Assembly (NCBI RefSeq): GCF_949987515.2
Contig: NC_082692.2
Span: 88,483,488-88,547,487, forward strand
From: Delphinus delphis
Taxonomy: Eukaryota > Chordata > Mammalia > Artiodactyla > Delphinidae
Direction of reading: 5' to 3'
Length of the DNA stretch: 64,000 nucleotides
In this document: in pieces, positions 35,640 to 47,990 of the stretch
Layout: each line of letters opens with the position of its first letter
Numbering within the stretch: the stretch's first letter is position 1
The notes under the pieces: generated by a model
The model's database searches: none
Told to the model about the DNA's origin: nothing
What the model saw: only the letters and a program-made list of their open reading frames with translations
Position numbers and translations under genes: made by a program

Positions 35640-36045
35640 AGAGTAGGGTCCCTATACCAGCCACATCACCATCATGTGAGAAGCAGTGCCACAGGGTTTG
35701 ACTGGTGGCAGGCACTGGCAGAAGACCTACATACATACAGAGAGAGTAGTAGGTTTCTTTTTTCTGTGCTTGCTTGTTTGTTCGGGCTGCATTTTCTTCC
35801 AGAGGCTGCTTGCCTCCATAATTACAGCTCTTATCTTCTGTTGCTGCACAGTTATATCTCACTCTTACCTTATTCCTCCTCCCCTCACCTCGAGCTCAAG
35901 TGTGCTAATGGTGTCCTACCATTGCTAGGCTCCAGGCCTGAACATCCACTGTAGTTTCCTTTAACCTGTCTACACATCTGTAAATAGTTCCTTCCTTACC
36001 TTATCTGATTGGACTCTGCTTCCTACTGGAACCTTCAGATAATGC
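35640..36045 (+). repeat. unclassified old interspersed repeat
   Basis: 'gggtttgactggtggcaggc' and 'cctgtctacacatctgtaaa' recall a mammalian dispersed repeat whose name I cannot give. The 151-codon frame 35499-35954 overlaps it and has no start or splice context. Confidence 0.3.
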
Positions 36046-36596
36046 TGCCAATAGATTTCTGTTTCCTAGTCTTCCTTGCCCTGACCTATCCCAGACCATG
36101 ATGGGTTATGGAGTTGGAATAAATGTCATTTACTTAAATGTCTGGTTTCTTACAGAGGCAATGTCAAGAGCAGAACGGCATTTCAGGTCATGACACCAGG
36201 AATTCAGGGCTCTTCTTAGAGTTCTTGAAATCTCAGTGTACGGGCCACTTCTCACTTACTGCATACACACAAAATTATCTATGTGTATGCATAATGCATG
36301 AGCAGTGTACAGGAGTGCATGCCAAAAAAAAAAGGGCGGGGGGGAGAAAAAAAAAAGGTCTTTTGGCAAAATGAGAAATGAAACCCTGAAAATCTCCTGG
36401 CAGCTACTTCAGATGTCAGAATACATTTGTCAGAGAAACAATAGAATCTGGTTTGAAGAGCTCTTCTGTTTGGGGGGAAAAAAAAATGAGATTTAGCAAG
36501 AATATGAACTAGTTCATAAAGCCAACTGGATGTTAATGCAGACGGTTTTCTTCCAAGTTCAGTGATCTTGCCTGTTCAGCAATGTTGTGCTTGGTT

Positions 36597-36617
36597 GGTT
36601 TGTTTGTTTGTTTATGT
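36597..36617. repeat. (TTTG)n microsatellite
   Basis: Short run of GTTT units. Confidence 0.85.
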
Positions 36618-36619
36618 TT

Positions 36620-36965
36620 TAGTCCATCCGGGCTGCTATAATGAAATACCACAGATTGGATAGTTTATAAGCAACAGAAATTTTTGTCTTGCAGTCCTGG
36701 AGGCTGAAAATAGTAGATCAGGGTGCCAGCATGCCAGGTAAGGACCCTCTTCCAGGTCTCAGACTTCTCATAGTAGCCTAATGTGATGGAAGGAGGGAGG
36801 GAGCTTTCTGGGGCCTCTTTTAAAGGGCACTAGTTCCATTCATGAGGGCTTCACCTTCAAGACCTAACCACCTTCCAAAGACCCCACCTACTAATATCAT
36901 CACCTTGGGCATTATGTTTTCAACATATGAATTTTAGGGAAATACAAACATTGCATCTATAGCAG
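36620..36965 (-). mobile_element. MaLR-type solo LTR, minus strand
   Basis: 'gtccatccgggctgctataa' at the left edge, 'agtcctggaggctgaaaata', 'cattcatgagggcttcacct', 'ttcaacatatgaattttagg' and 'acattgcatctatagca' at the right are the antisense of the LTR family also present in plus orientation at 8163. Confidence 0.65.
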
Positions 36966-37021
36966 TTTCTTTTTTTTTTTTTAATCTTTTCTGTATGTAA
37001 GCCTTCGGAAATGGTCAGAAG

Positions 37022-37048
37022 TAATAATAATAATAATAATAATAATAA
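37022..37048. repeat. (TAA)n microsatellite
   Basis: Nine TAA/AAT units in a row. Confidence 0.95.
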
Positions 37049-37049
37049 A

Positions 37050-37555
37050 CACAGCAGGGTATTTCTCCCAAAGCAGGTCATCAGTGGCAAAAAATGCACT
37101 TGGCACTACAAGTAGAGAATAGTCTTAAGCATATCCAAATTAATCATTAGCATGATTCTAGTTTAGGATCTAAGTAAAGAAGAGCTGTAGGTACAGAAAC
37201 ATGGTCTTGTAAAGTTTCTACAATTAAGCAGGCAAGACTTTTTTTTCCCCTATAAGCACCACGAATACTTACAATTATAGAGACCTTTTCTCCTAAGAAT
37301 ATCGGACAAAGTTTTTGCAATTTTAGATTTCATTTCATTGATAAGGGATCTGAGAGTAGGGAAGGGAAATTCTAGCAGCAAAAATTTAGCAGGAAATAAG
37401 GAGCAAAAGAAATTACTATCAGCATATCAAGGACTCACAGCTCTTATAGCCTTGCATATGTTGTTTTCTAAACAATCTATAAGTTTTTGTTTGAATTTAC
37501 CTGGTTATTTATTTTAGTTTTACTCTGCAAGTGTTCTTTATGACAATTTTTTTAA
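37050..37555. other. no gene seen
   Basis: Single-copy sequence. Confidence 0.35.
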
Positions 37556-37725
37556 GTTTGTAATTGTGCTAAAAAAGAAAATTTACCATTATAACCATTT
37601 TTTAAGTGTACAGTTCAGTAATGATAAAGATATTCATGCTGCTGTGCACCTAATCACTAGAACTATTTTATCTTACAAAACTGAAATTCTGTACCCACTA
37701 AACAACTCTTTATTTCCCTCTCCTC
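37556..37725 (-). mobile_element. L1 3' UTR fragment, minus strand
   Basis: 'ttttttaagtgtacagttca' and 'acaaaactgaaattctgtac' are antisense L1M 3' UTR text, the same segment as at 23291-23436. Confidence 0.7.
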
Positions 37726-38500
37726 TTGGTGTGTTTTTTAAGTGTGCATGTTGGATATCTTTTTTTAATTCATATTTTATGTTCTTGAGTGTTTAACTTT
37801 ATCATGTGTTATAAATAACCCACCAGAATTAATGTGGATTTAAAGTAAATATTTCTCTCTACTAAGATACATTTATTTTACAAATATTTTTTTAAATTTG
37901 AACTCTGTGAGACACTGTGTCTGCAGCGGTGAGCAAAGCAGATGCATTCCTTCTCATGATAGGGCAACATCTGTGAGGCAGTGTGGATCAAAACATCAAG
38001 AATAATGATAATAATTATACTGCCTGACATAACTGTATAAATAATAATGAGAATAACAACACCGTACACCCCAGGGTTTGTTTCCTCAAGTGATGTTAAA
38101 ATTGTGCCTTTTAAATCCACCCCTGAAATTTATAATGGAACATACCAAGGGTAGACTTTGACCATATATTTTAATAGTAGTCTCACCTGTTCTAGAGACC
38201 TGGCCCCACGTAACTCCCTGATCCACACAATCAATGGCTTCCTTTGGCAGCTCTGCTTTGCAGAGCTATAGAGTTTAAATTCTGTCTTAGGCCAGGAGGA
38301 GTTGAATTGCAGGCAGGCATCATCTCTGCACAGGCATCTAATGGAGCCCAAGGATGTCAACACAATCCTGAGATGACTCACCCCTCTAGTGCCCCTCGTA
38401 TCACCATAGATAATTATTACGTTGCTTTTTCAGACCACATCTCATCTACCTATTGAAAAAAGAAAAAGACAAAACAATCAACAACAAAACCTGTCCTTTG
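37726..38500. other. no gene seen
   Basis: The 37850-38060 part may be a decayed L2 piece ('gacactgtgtctgcagcggt'). The remainder is single-copy. Confidence 0.3.
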
Positions 38501-38504
38501 AGAT

Positions 38505-38690
38505 GCTTAAGAGCATAGGTACTGCAGAGAGACCTCCAGTTTCCCATTCTGGCTTTCACACTTACTGAGTGTGTGACCTTGGGCAAATTATTTAACCCCA
38601 GTTTACCAACCTAGGCTTAAGCTAGGTGACATATGTGAAGATCTTAGAATAATTCCTGGTGCACTGTAAGTACCTGGTAGTCTTATAAGC
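38505..38690 (+). mobile_element. MIR SINE
   Basis: 'ttaagagcataggtactgca', 'gtgtgaccttgggcaaatta' and 'agaataattcctggtgcact' follow MIR in sense. Confidence 0.75.
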
Positions 38691-39289
38691 ATGGCTTTAG
38701 TATTTGCTACTAGAAGCTCAGCGATTTGGTGAACTAAACAGCAGTTTGTAGCCAGCACCTAGATATAAATCACCATGTTCCCTAATTCTCATTCATGCCC
38801 ACCTACACTCCATTCTGATGTCCAGGTTTACACAGCTTTTCATACCACCTAGACAAAATTGCACTGAGTAGAAAGAAAAAGCTCTTAGCCAGTAATAATA
38901 TTCATGAGACTAAAGAGTTTGAAACAGAGAAGACCAGATGCTATCTTAAAGCCAGACTACTGTCATAGGAAGGGCTTTGGAGGAACACCCTGGTAACCAA
39001 GCTCACAATGTCTTCATATCTGTTTTCTTCTAGTTACCTCAGGCACTAAGCAAGAAGGTTCTTGAGCTTTGCCACTCGAATTACTCTCTGTAACTATGTC
39101 CACTGCATGAACACTGTTACCAGACAGTTTCTTCTGGGTCCAGGCATATCATTCATGATTCTTATCTGCAAGGGAGAATATCCCAGATTTCTTGCAGTTG
39201 ACGTTCCTTTAATTTTAGTAATTCTTTGTATAGCAAAAGGCTGTCACAATACCTGTGACTTCCATATGTATATATTAATATGATTTCTG
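38691..39289. other. no gene seen
   Basis: Single-copy sequence. Confidence 0.35.
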
Positions 39290-39515
39290 TCTTTAGATCT
39301 GAATTTAAAACTCATCTTCCAGAAAACCTATGCTAACTCCCCACCTTGGTTAGGTATGGTTATTATATGTTCCTGTAGCCAGCACCCTATACCTCTTCAT
39401 GGTCACACTGAACACATTTGCATTATTCATTCCACTTACGTCTTCTCATTAGACTCTAAGCTTCATGAAGGTATCAAGTTTGCTGGTTTTACTGATCTTT
39501 CTTGTGCCCAGGACA
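39290..39515 (+). mobile_element. L2 3' region
   Basis: 'tcattagactctaagcttca' followed by 'ttcttgtgcccagga' fits the sense L2 3' end, preceded by 'agaaaacctatgctaactcc'. Confidence 0.55.
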
Positions 39516-40038
39516 ACTCTAACTTTGGTCATATTTGCCAATATCTAAAGCCTACTTTGATTCCCATAAAATGTCAGTATTTTCAAGTTTCTTTCCATTA
39601 TTTTCTTCTTTGATTTTTATTACTACCTAATGTTTATAACCCTTATTTCTAGATTTGTTATGTTAGACAGTCCAGATTGTGGTTAATTTTACGATGCAAT
39701 ATGAACTGAATTCAGGCAACTCTTATAGAATGTTACCTGAAAAAGCTCCAATGGTTTTGCTGTTACATTGTAGTCTAACTTGTTACTTTCCAATGTGGGA
39801 ATACTGCTTTGGCAGGATCCAAACAGAAAGAGCATAAATCCTAATAAAATGTATTCACGGGACTCATTAGTCCAGCTCCCTTGCCTCACTTAAATATATA
39901 GTACCTGTTAATTCCTACTAGGTTCTTTCAAGCTTTAAAAGTACCCATGAACTCTTAACATTGGTTATGTACCACCTCCAAAATTCTTCAAGGTATATGC
40001 CCTAGAACATTTTTACAAGGTAATAATTTCTACAGATG
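39516..40038. other. no gene seen
   Basis: Single-copy sequence. Confidence 0.35.
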
Positions 40039-40047
40039 TGAATTTTA

Positions 40048-40351
40048 TTTTATTTTGCTTATTTATTTATTTAAACATCTTTATTGGAGTATAATTACTT
40101 TACAATGGTGTGTTAGTTTCTGCTTTATAACAAAGTGAATCAGTTATACATATACATATGTCCCCATATCTCTTCCCTCTTGCATCTCCCTCCCTCCCAC
40201 CCTCCCTATCACCCGCCTCTAGGTGGTCACACAGCACTGAGCTGATCTCCCTATGCTATTCAGCTGCTTCCCACTAGCTATCTATTTTATGTTTGGTAGT
40301 GTATATATGTCCATGCCACTCTCTCACTTTGTCCCAGCTTACCCTTAGACA
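40048..40351 (-). mobile_element. L1 3' UTR insertion, minus strand
   Basis: Antisense of the same 3' UTR as the L1 ending at 13126: 'acaatggtgtgttagtttct', 'tataacaaagtgaatcagtt', 'cccactagctatctatttta'. A T/A-rich tail lies at the left. A 9-bp duplication 'tgaatttta' flanks it (40039-40047 and 40352-40360). It is truncated to the 3' UTR. Confidence 0.85.
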
Positions 40352-40489
40352 TGAATTTTAAAAACATTTTATCCTCCTCTTTTATGTGCTTTCCAGAAAC
40401 TTAGATATAGAATTATTATTATTGTTATCCTTGGAGAGCTAACCATGACATTATATTTTATGTAACTGTTCTTTTGTTTATTAAAAACA

Positions 40490-40730
40490 AAAATATCAAC
40501 AATAATAGCAACTAGCATTTACCAAGCACTGACGAAGTGTCTAGGATCTATCTGAGCTTTATATTTTTCTGTGTAAATTTCATAATAATTCTGTAAATTA
40601 TATATCATTATTCCTATTTATACATGAAGAAATTGAACAGCATATGAGCAGATTTACTCAATATGAATTAGTTGGTAAATGAATAAGAATTCATAACCAA
40701 TTCTTTCCGGATCCCCAGTTCAGGTACTTT
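40490..40730 (-). mobile_element. MIR SINE
   Basis: Antisense MIR layout: 'agcatttaccaagcactgac' to 'atacatgaagaaattgaaca'. Diverged. Confidence 0.55.
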
Positions 40731-41440
40731 CAGTAAGTGCTACCTCAAATGTATAAAAATTATTTAAAGTTAAAAAGCAAACTTTGCCTGAATGCTTTGT
40801 AAAAATGCACCGACCACAGAAACAGTGACTTGCTTAGTGAGGACAGAAGTGGGACCGAGTATCCAGATGTGACTCCTATGGTGTCTTTTCACAGAATGGA
40901 ACATAGAGACAGGGTTTTTATGCTGTTTTTATGTAGTGCCTGATACGGTCCTATAACTTGACATTTCTTTCTATATCTATTCTGAACTTAGAAGGTTAAG
41001 AACATAGGCAACTATAGTTAGGAGAAGAGAATAGGTTTCCCCTTCCTCCCAAAATTGACATGTTAAAATTAATAATAGGTAAAGAAAATCAAAACTCTTG
41101 TAATGATATAAGGCAACGACAAAGGTTAAGTTCAGCACTTTACTGAATGCAAAAAGAAAAACCAGAATTAGGTTAAGAAATCTAATTCTAAAATATTTTG
41201 AATTTGAACAAAATCTGAAATATTTTGTTATATAGTTGACATTAGAAGTCATAACAGTTAGGAACCTGTTCAGCTGCAAGATACAGGAAAACCAGCCAGA
41301 AATAGCTTGAAGCAGTTGTTCTAAAGTACGGCTGACTTTGGAATTACCCAGACATTATTTAAAATGACTGATTCCTGGGCCCCAGCCCTTTCTGTTTCTG
41401 ATGAAATTGGTCTCTTTCAGGGCCATTGCACAGGTATGTT
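40731..41440. other. no gene seen; part may be MER5-like
   Basis: Mostly single-copy. The stretch 41320-41450 ('agtacggctgactttggaat', 'gactgattcctgggccccag') resembles a MER5-type element. Confidence 0.3.
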
Positions 41441-41456
41441 TAAAAAGCTCCCTTAG

Positions 41457-41668
41457 GGGCTTCCCTGGTGACGCAGTGGTTGAGAGTCTGCCTGCCGATG
41501 CAGGGGACACGGGTCCGTGGCCCGGGCCGGGAAGATCCCGCATGCCGCGGAGCAGCTGGGCCCGTGAGCCATGGCCGCTGAGCCTGCGCGTCCGGAGCCT
41601 GTGCTCCGCGGCGGGAGAGGCCACAGCAGTAAGAGGCCCGTGTACCGCAAAAAAAAAAAAAAAAAAAA
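41457..41668 (+). mobile_element. CHR-2-type SINE, young-looking
   Basis: 'gggcttccctggtgacgcag', 'gagcagctgggcccgtgagc', 'agtaagaggcccgtgtaccg' and a run of 21 A. Flanked by 'agctcccttagg' at 41446-41457 and 41669-41680; the shared A run blurs the exact edge. Confidence 0.95.
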
Positions 41669-41694
41669 AGCTCCCTTAGGCATTCTAATGTCTG

Positions 41695-42448
41695 CTCGTG
41701 TATTATTCTCTATCGTTACATAACAAGTTACTTCAAAACTTAGCAACTAAAAGCAACAAACTTTTATTATCTCACAGGTCAGACATCTAGGTGCAGCTGA
41801 GCTGGGTACCTCTGGCATAGGTTCTCTCCTAAGACTAATCAGGTTGGGGACTTCCTTTGTGGTCCAGTGGGTAAGACTCTGCACTTCCAATGCAGGGACC
41901 CCATGTTCGAACCCTGGTCAGGGAACTAGATCCCACATGCATGCCACAACTAAGAGTCCACATGCCGCAACTAAAAGATCCCAAGTGCCTCAATGAAGAC
42001 CCAGCACAGCCAAAATAAATAAATTAAATAAATATTTTTTTTAAAAAAAAGACTAATCAGGGTGTCAGCTGAGACTGCAGTCATCTCGAGGCTCAAATGG
42101 GGGAAAATCTGCTTTTGAGCCCACTCATGTGCTTGTTGTAGCCTCATTCCCTGTGGGCTGTTGGCCAGAGACACCGGTGTTTTTCCCAAAGAGCACCTCA
42201 CAATACGACAGCTGGTTTCCCAAGAGAGCAAGAGAGAAAGCCAAATGGAGCTTACTGTCGAGTGTAAACTAATCTTGGAAGTGATATCCCATCACTTTTG
42301 ACATTGTTTTTCTTTTTCTTTTGGTGTATTCTGTTTCTGAGAAGCAAGTATACCTAGGTCTCAGCTACCCTCCAGAGGAGGAGATGACACAAGGATTTGA
42401 ATACCAGGAAGTGAGATCATTGAGGGACTTCTTAGAAGTACCACAACC
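41695..42448 (-). mobile_element. MLT1-type LTR, minus strand, split by a SINE
   Basis: Opens 'tatcgttacataacaagtta', continues 'tatctcacaggtcagacatc', then after the SINE 'gcagtcatctcgaggctcaa', 'gaagtgatatcccatcactt' and 'acttcttagaagtaccaca'. The order matches an antisense MLT1-type LTR with the SINE at 41847-42048 removed. Confidence 0.6.
41847..42048 (+). mobile_element. tRNA-Glu SINE inside the LTR
   Basis: 'gggacttcctttgtggtcca' to an AAAT and A tail. 16-bp flanks 'aagactaatcaggttg' (41831-41846) and 'aagactaatcagggtg' (42049-42064) differ at one base. Confidence 0.93.
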
Positions 42449-42449
42449 A

Positions 42450-43219
42450 GGAATGAGAATTGGCTTAAAGAAAGAGACATTTATCCTTCTCACATAACAA
42501 GAAGCCAGAGAGGGGTTCAGTAGCTGAATATTTTCGGGGCTTCCAAGAAAGGAGCAGAATGGCAGTTACCTGCTGGCATTTGGTAGGAAGAAGAAGAAAG
42601 AACAAGAAAAAGAGCATCTTTGCCAGACATGCCTTTCCCTTTTATTAGGAAAGCAAATATTTTCTCTTAAGTCCCCCTGGAAGACTTCTGTTTATGTCTC
42701 TTGGGCCATAACTGGGTCACTTAGACTCTTGTAACTGGAAGTGGAGGCGGGTGGTGGTTATTCATCTCCAACTTCAGTGCAGGAGCCGCAAGGGAGCCTG
42801 GGGTTGACTATAGCTTATGTTATTCGTGTGTGCACACGGTGCATACATTTCTTTGTCTCTTACTCTTTACTGTATCTTAATTGAAGTTTATAAATAAAAT
42901 TTTGAATTCATTCTAGTACAATAAATTTAATAGAAAAACTCCTCTGGAGATCGTATTTCCCATAACGTCAAACTTGTTACAACATACTCATGAACTGGAA
43001 AGTAGCAAACAGCTTTGAGCAGCTGAAAGAATTGTATTCAAGTTCATGGAGCTAAATTTATAGAAAATCCCTCAGGTCTTCATTTTCAGTTTTATTTATT
43101 CCTTTTTAATTCACAAGTGTAACAGGATTAATGAATAATTCATTCAACAGCTTGAAAAATACATTTGCCTCAGTTATTCCCCCACAGGGTAATCTCAACA
43201 TTTTAGCATTTCATAAAGG
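42450..43219. other. no gene seen
   Basis: Single-copy sequence. Confidence 0.35.
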
Positions 43220-43405
43220 AACCTTCATAATCTGGCCACAGCTTTCCTCTATGGCCTGGCTCCCCACTTCTTCTACGCGCTCTTCTCTCCAGCAGCTCAC
43301 ATCCTCTTCTCTACCTCTCTGCTCTCTCTGCCTGCAATGTCCTTCCCAACTCATCTTTCAAGGTCTGCATCACATTATACAATCTCAGATTTCCCTGGCC
43401 TACAG
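43220..43405 (+). mobile_element. L2 fragment
   Basis: 'cataatctggccacagcttt', 'ctctctgcctgcaatgtcct' and 'actcatctttcaaggtctgc' follow L2 sense text. Confidence 0.65.
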
Positions 43406-44264
43406 GGACCAGGGAAATAATGCAAATGAGGGGAATGTGCTGGTAGTTACCTATTAAACACAGAAATGACACTTGCAGCAAGAGATACGCTTGATTCCAT
43501 TTTTCTTAATATTTTCTCCATTCTTGATCATTTCTTTGTCTTCTTGTTTTGATAAAAACAGAATGATCAGCTTAAGCTCATCACTGCCATGAAGGAGATG
43601 GCTACAGTACTCTCACATCTTCTATTTCCTTAAAAGATTCTTTTTAAAGATGTTAAAAAATAAATAAATAAATAAAAAAGATTCTTTTTCTAGAGTAATA
43701 AGGGATCCAGATTTTAATATGAAGTCCCACTTTAAAATCATAGTGTATGTATGTATATACTCATTTGCTTATTTTGATGAGGGCAGAGAATATTCTATGT
43801 GCCACATTAAATACAACCTCAGTCTGGAGTCAGCCTGCTGACTGCCAGTTTGCGAGCCTAGATCAAAATAATTTCCACCATAGAGTCCTTCCTAAATGCC
43901 CAAGCATTCTTAAGTGTTCTCCAGGAGCAGCAGACTGACCTTGAAAATAACACTTTGCATACTACTCTACACCTGTGACCTATATGTAAGCCCTCATCTG
44001 GATGGGGATATTTGAGGGCCAAATCTATACGTTTTGATTATAGTCCCAGCATAGCACATGGAGTTCATCTCAGAGTTGATGCCCTGTAAATACTTTTTGC
44101 ATTAATACAACTGGAATGAAGAAACAAATCTTTTAAAAAAGTGGCTGATATGGAGAGGACACTGTGTAATTAGAGAATAAATAAGCTTTGCTTTAGCAAC
44201 AAAATGTTTGAAAGAGAAATTTCCTGGTTGGACTGCTTGGACAGAAGCACTGGAGAGTGGCCCA
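43406..44264. other. no gene seen
   Basis: Single-copy sequence with short AAAT and TATG runs at 43657 and 43744. Confidence 0.35.
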
Positions 44265-44895
44265 AGATTCATTCGTTTCACAAGTATGGACTGGAAGCCC
44301 ATGAGGCAACAGGCATTCTTCTAGACACTGGGAACTCAGAAAACAACAAAACCCCAAAAGGAATCTCAGTGAGAAGGGACAGATAAGAAATAAAAGCAAC
44401 AAATAAAGCAAGTCATCTTTTCTATGCTTATAATGCATGGTTTGGAGAAAAAAAATAAAAGCGGGTTGGAGAGAGATGTGAGGGAGAACTTGAGGAAAGG
44501 GGTCATTGCAAGTTTCAATAGGATGGTCATGTTAGGTCTCTGTGAGAAAGGCACATTTGAGTAAAAAGCTGAAAGAGATGAGGGAGCCAGCCAAGTGGAT
44601 ATGGGGGGAAGAGTGCTCCAGCAGATGGAATAGCAGGTCCTAATCCTGAGGCAAGAGTATGCCTGCTCAAAGAACAGCAAGGTGGCTGGCGTGGCTGGAG
44701 AGAAGAGAATGGGGGTGGGGGAGCACATGAAGTTAAAGACTTAACAGCAGGATAAGAAAAAGAACTTGTGAAGATGGCTTAGGGCATTGAAAGCCATTTT
44801 GTGACAAGTGTATCCTCTACTCCAAGTTAGATAGAGGCCATTGGAGGAGCAAAAGAGCGATCTATGACTTGAACCAGAGTTGGGGGTCATGGAAG
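44265..44895 (-). mobile_element. L2 fragment, minus strand
   Basis: 'gagtaaaaagctgaaagaga', 'gaagagtgctccagcagatg', 'aacagcaaggtggctggcgt' and 'aggccattggaggagcaaaa' are antisense L2 in order. Confidence 0.75.
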
Positions 44896-45109
44896 TGAAG
44901 AGGTTGATAGAGAACTTTGTTTCCAACCTCATTAGGTTGTTAAGACCAGACCATGCTCTGCAGAGCAATTGGGTCACAATCTAACCTGTCAGCTCAGTCC
45001 AAGTATATCTTCTCTGCCATCTTTCTAATTTCAGTACAGCCAAAATGGGAATGTAATTGCCTCATCACTTGTTTGCACTACAGACCATGAAGAGTCCTGG
45101 GGATTTTCT

Positions 45110-45735
45110 GATTTTCTCTTATAATCTATTCTCCACGTTGAAGCCAGGGCGATTCTTTTATAATGCAAATCTGATTATGCCTTCCCTATTTGAAACAGTT
45201 TAATATTTTCCCATTCCATACCGAATAAAACAAAACTCCATGTTATGGCCCAGAGGACTCTTTTTAAAACTGGATTCTTATTGCGATGCTAAAACTTCTC
45301 AGTCTGTACTCCAACAAAGCTGCCCTTTTAGTTCCTTTCATCAAGCTCCCCTCACACCAGGGGCTTACCCATCCTGTTTCTTCTGCCTGGGCTGCTTCTT
45401 CACCCTGTTAATTTATTCCATCATTTCACATTATCACAGTGTTGTGTTACTCCCTCTGGGACAATTTCACGGAGATTCTTGACCGTGGTGTGTATTCTCC
45501 TCTTATGGGCTCTGGTACACATGTACCTCTCCCTCACTGCCTATGTGATAATTGTCATTTGTGTGATGTTTTGATTAACATCGCCTCTTTCCACCCCCTT
45601 CCCCACTAGACTGTAAGCTCCTTGCAGGTAGGGACTGTGTCTGCTTTTCTTCACTATTTATTCACAGCATTTAGCACCATGTCTAGTATATATATTGTAT
45701 GTATATATGAATGAGTGAATGAATGAATGCATAAC
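45110..45735 (+). mobile_element. L2 fragment with 3' end, plus strand
   Basis: 'ttcttttataatgcaaatct', 'cttctgcctgggctgcttct', 'actagactgtaagctccttg' and a terminal (GAAT)n tail follow L2 to its 3' end. It lies 215 bp from an L2 in the opposite orientation. Confidence 0.75.
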
Positions 45736-47474
45736 CTGATTGATTTAAAACATAAGCACTACTCATCTTGCTACTTCTCACCATTCAGTGCAATTTGTAT
45801 TCTTAGAGGCATGAATAAAGAACAATTGCAAGTGTTGATCGTTGTAAATGTGCTGCTGTAAAGCTGGGCTACAAAGACAGCCATTTTGTCCTGTCTGGGG
45901 ATAAATAGGCATACTCTGAGTAATGGCAATTAGAGCCAGAATTCAGCTAGTGAATCACAGTGACCACCACTTGAATAAACCCACGGATTGAAATCCTGTC
46001 TGTTCCTCCTTTGGAAGCCTGGGGCCTAATGCTTTTGTTTCCCTGTGCTTTCTCCCTGGCACAGTCTGTGAGCCCAGAATGAAAAGATTATTATCTTTAA
46101 GCAGCATCTCATACTCTTCGATTTTCATCAAGCTTTTCACATTTTTGTGTCAAGAAAGCTGAAAATACATAAGCTGAAAATCTTATATCTAAGATTGATT
46201 CAATAACATTTTGCAATTAGTTGCCTTTTAAAAAAATTACATACCAGAGCTTAAAGAAAAATAAAGTCTTGTAACAGTTTCATAATGCATTCATTCTTTC
46301 TCTTCCAAAACAAACTGACGCCTTTATACATATTTTGACCAAAATGATTTTACACACAGTAAGATAAAATATGTCATCTATTATAAGACCTAAACCAAGA
46401 TTCCACCATAAATCTTAAAACTTTAAAAATTCTGTCAATATTTGATTACCCAGTTGAAGAAAGATGTCTTATTTTTAGGCATTCCTCATAAATGCTACCT
46501 CGTAATTTTCCTATAAACAGGCTGGTGTACTTTTCTATCAAGCAAAGTAAATATATATTTTTATAGGATGTTCGGTCATTATTGAAACCAGACTAATAAA
46601 TTGTAAAGTTGATGCTGACAAACCTTACAAGAATAAACATAAGAACAAAGGGAGAAGAAAGTAATGTGCTTCTGTTGGAAGGAAAGATACTGGCGAATAC
46701 TGATTAGGAAAGTGGTCTGGGAGTTGTTGCAGAAAACCTCTAAAGCATGCAGCTTAATGTGCAACTGCAGTGAAAGGGCACAGAGAATGCTAGATCATAT
46801 GGCTGAGGAGAGACAATATAAATCAGATTTGGCATCATTAATCTAAGCTCGAGTGTTAATGTCACCTAAACAATTGTTCTCTACTTTGCTCCTGGTCAGG
46901 AGAGGCCAAAAAGGAATGCATTTGATGCTGAAATGGCTTAGTAACAAGGCAGCTATAGGAATTTAGTGGTCTGAGGTTGGCAAGTAGGAAAAGAAGAAGA
47001 TTCACAGCCTGCTGGTAAATGGAGACTAAGATGGGTGTCACTGCCCTTTCTTTTCAGATGGGCCACTGGGAGTTAAATAAATAAGAGATATCATTGAGTT
47101 AGTATTAAACTGAACCCCAGGCCACTTGGGCCAGACTTGACGGAGACTGCTTCATTCCAGAACACCCTCAGATTTCTACCCTGTCAGTTTAGCCCATCTT
47201 TCCCCAGAGGATACTTTGCTGCCTCCCTCGACATGCATTTCTATTGGCTGGTTGTTCGTTCCTTTAATCTACCTCTTGAGTTACTGGTTTGCTATGAGAC
47301 CTAAACAAGAAACTAAATATGAAATAATTAACACAATTCCTCATCCATATTAAGTGCGCTAGTATGTTTTATATACAAACAACTATCCATTCTTACTTTT
47401 TTCTTTATCTCATTGCAGTCCATTTTACTGTGGCCATTCTTTCAGTGTATTGTATTGTAGAAGCATAGAGTTCT
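45736..47474. other. single-copy block, no gene seen
   Basis: No recognised repeat or splice-bounded coding segment. Confidence 0.35.
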
Positions 47475-47585
47475 GAGCTGAGAAAAAGCATCTACTGATA
47501 ACCTTACCTGCAGATGTGGAAATTGAATCTCAAGGGAAAACATAATGAGCCCAAGATCACACAGTTGGTGTTTATACAAAGACTT
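47475..47585 (-). mobile_element. MIR core fragment
   Basis: 'gcagatgtggaaattgaatc' and 'gcccaagatcacacagttgg' are antisense MIR core. Confidence 0.6.
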
Positions 47586-47659
47586 TTCTCCCAATTTCCC
47601 CAATGCCCAGATTGAATCCTTAGTTCAGGTTTTGTATGCGGGCGGTAAAGACACCAGGT

Positions 47660-47990
47660 TCCCCCGATTCTGTCTTTGAAGTGTCACACCACCAACCCCC
47701 TGCCAACCCCATCTGGCCACCATATCACAGTCATGCTTGTATCATTGTGATATCTTCCTAGCTTATTTCCCAGCTCGTCTCTCTCCTCTAATCCATCCTG
47801 CTCACTACTGAAGGTCACATTTCTGGAGCCATGCCATTTCTGCTGTTGCTCAAATCCTTGCTAGGTTCCTACATCTAAATACATATAAATCCAAACTCCT
47901 TTGCCTCTCTTTGAATACTCATCATTGACTGCGTCTCTTCCTGCTACCATTCTTCTCCAACACATTCCTTATGTCCGGATGGCCCACTGT
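47660..47990 (+). mobile_element. L2 fragment
   Basis: 'ctctcctctaatccatcctg', 'gctcaaatccttgctaggtt' and 'ccaacacattccttatgtcc' fit sense L2. Confidence 0.5.

Noticed and set aside
35499..35954. 151-codon plus frame
   Set aside because: Overlaps an old dispersed repeat, has no splice or start context, and other frames in the region are open too. Low-complexity, Ser/Leu-rich composition fits chance.
37022..37048. CRISPR-like regular repeat
   Set aside because: It is a trinucleotide microsatellite. No spaced direct repeats of CRISPR type occur in the window.
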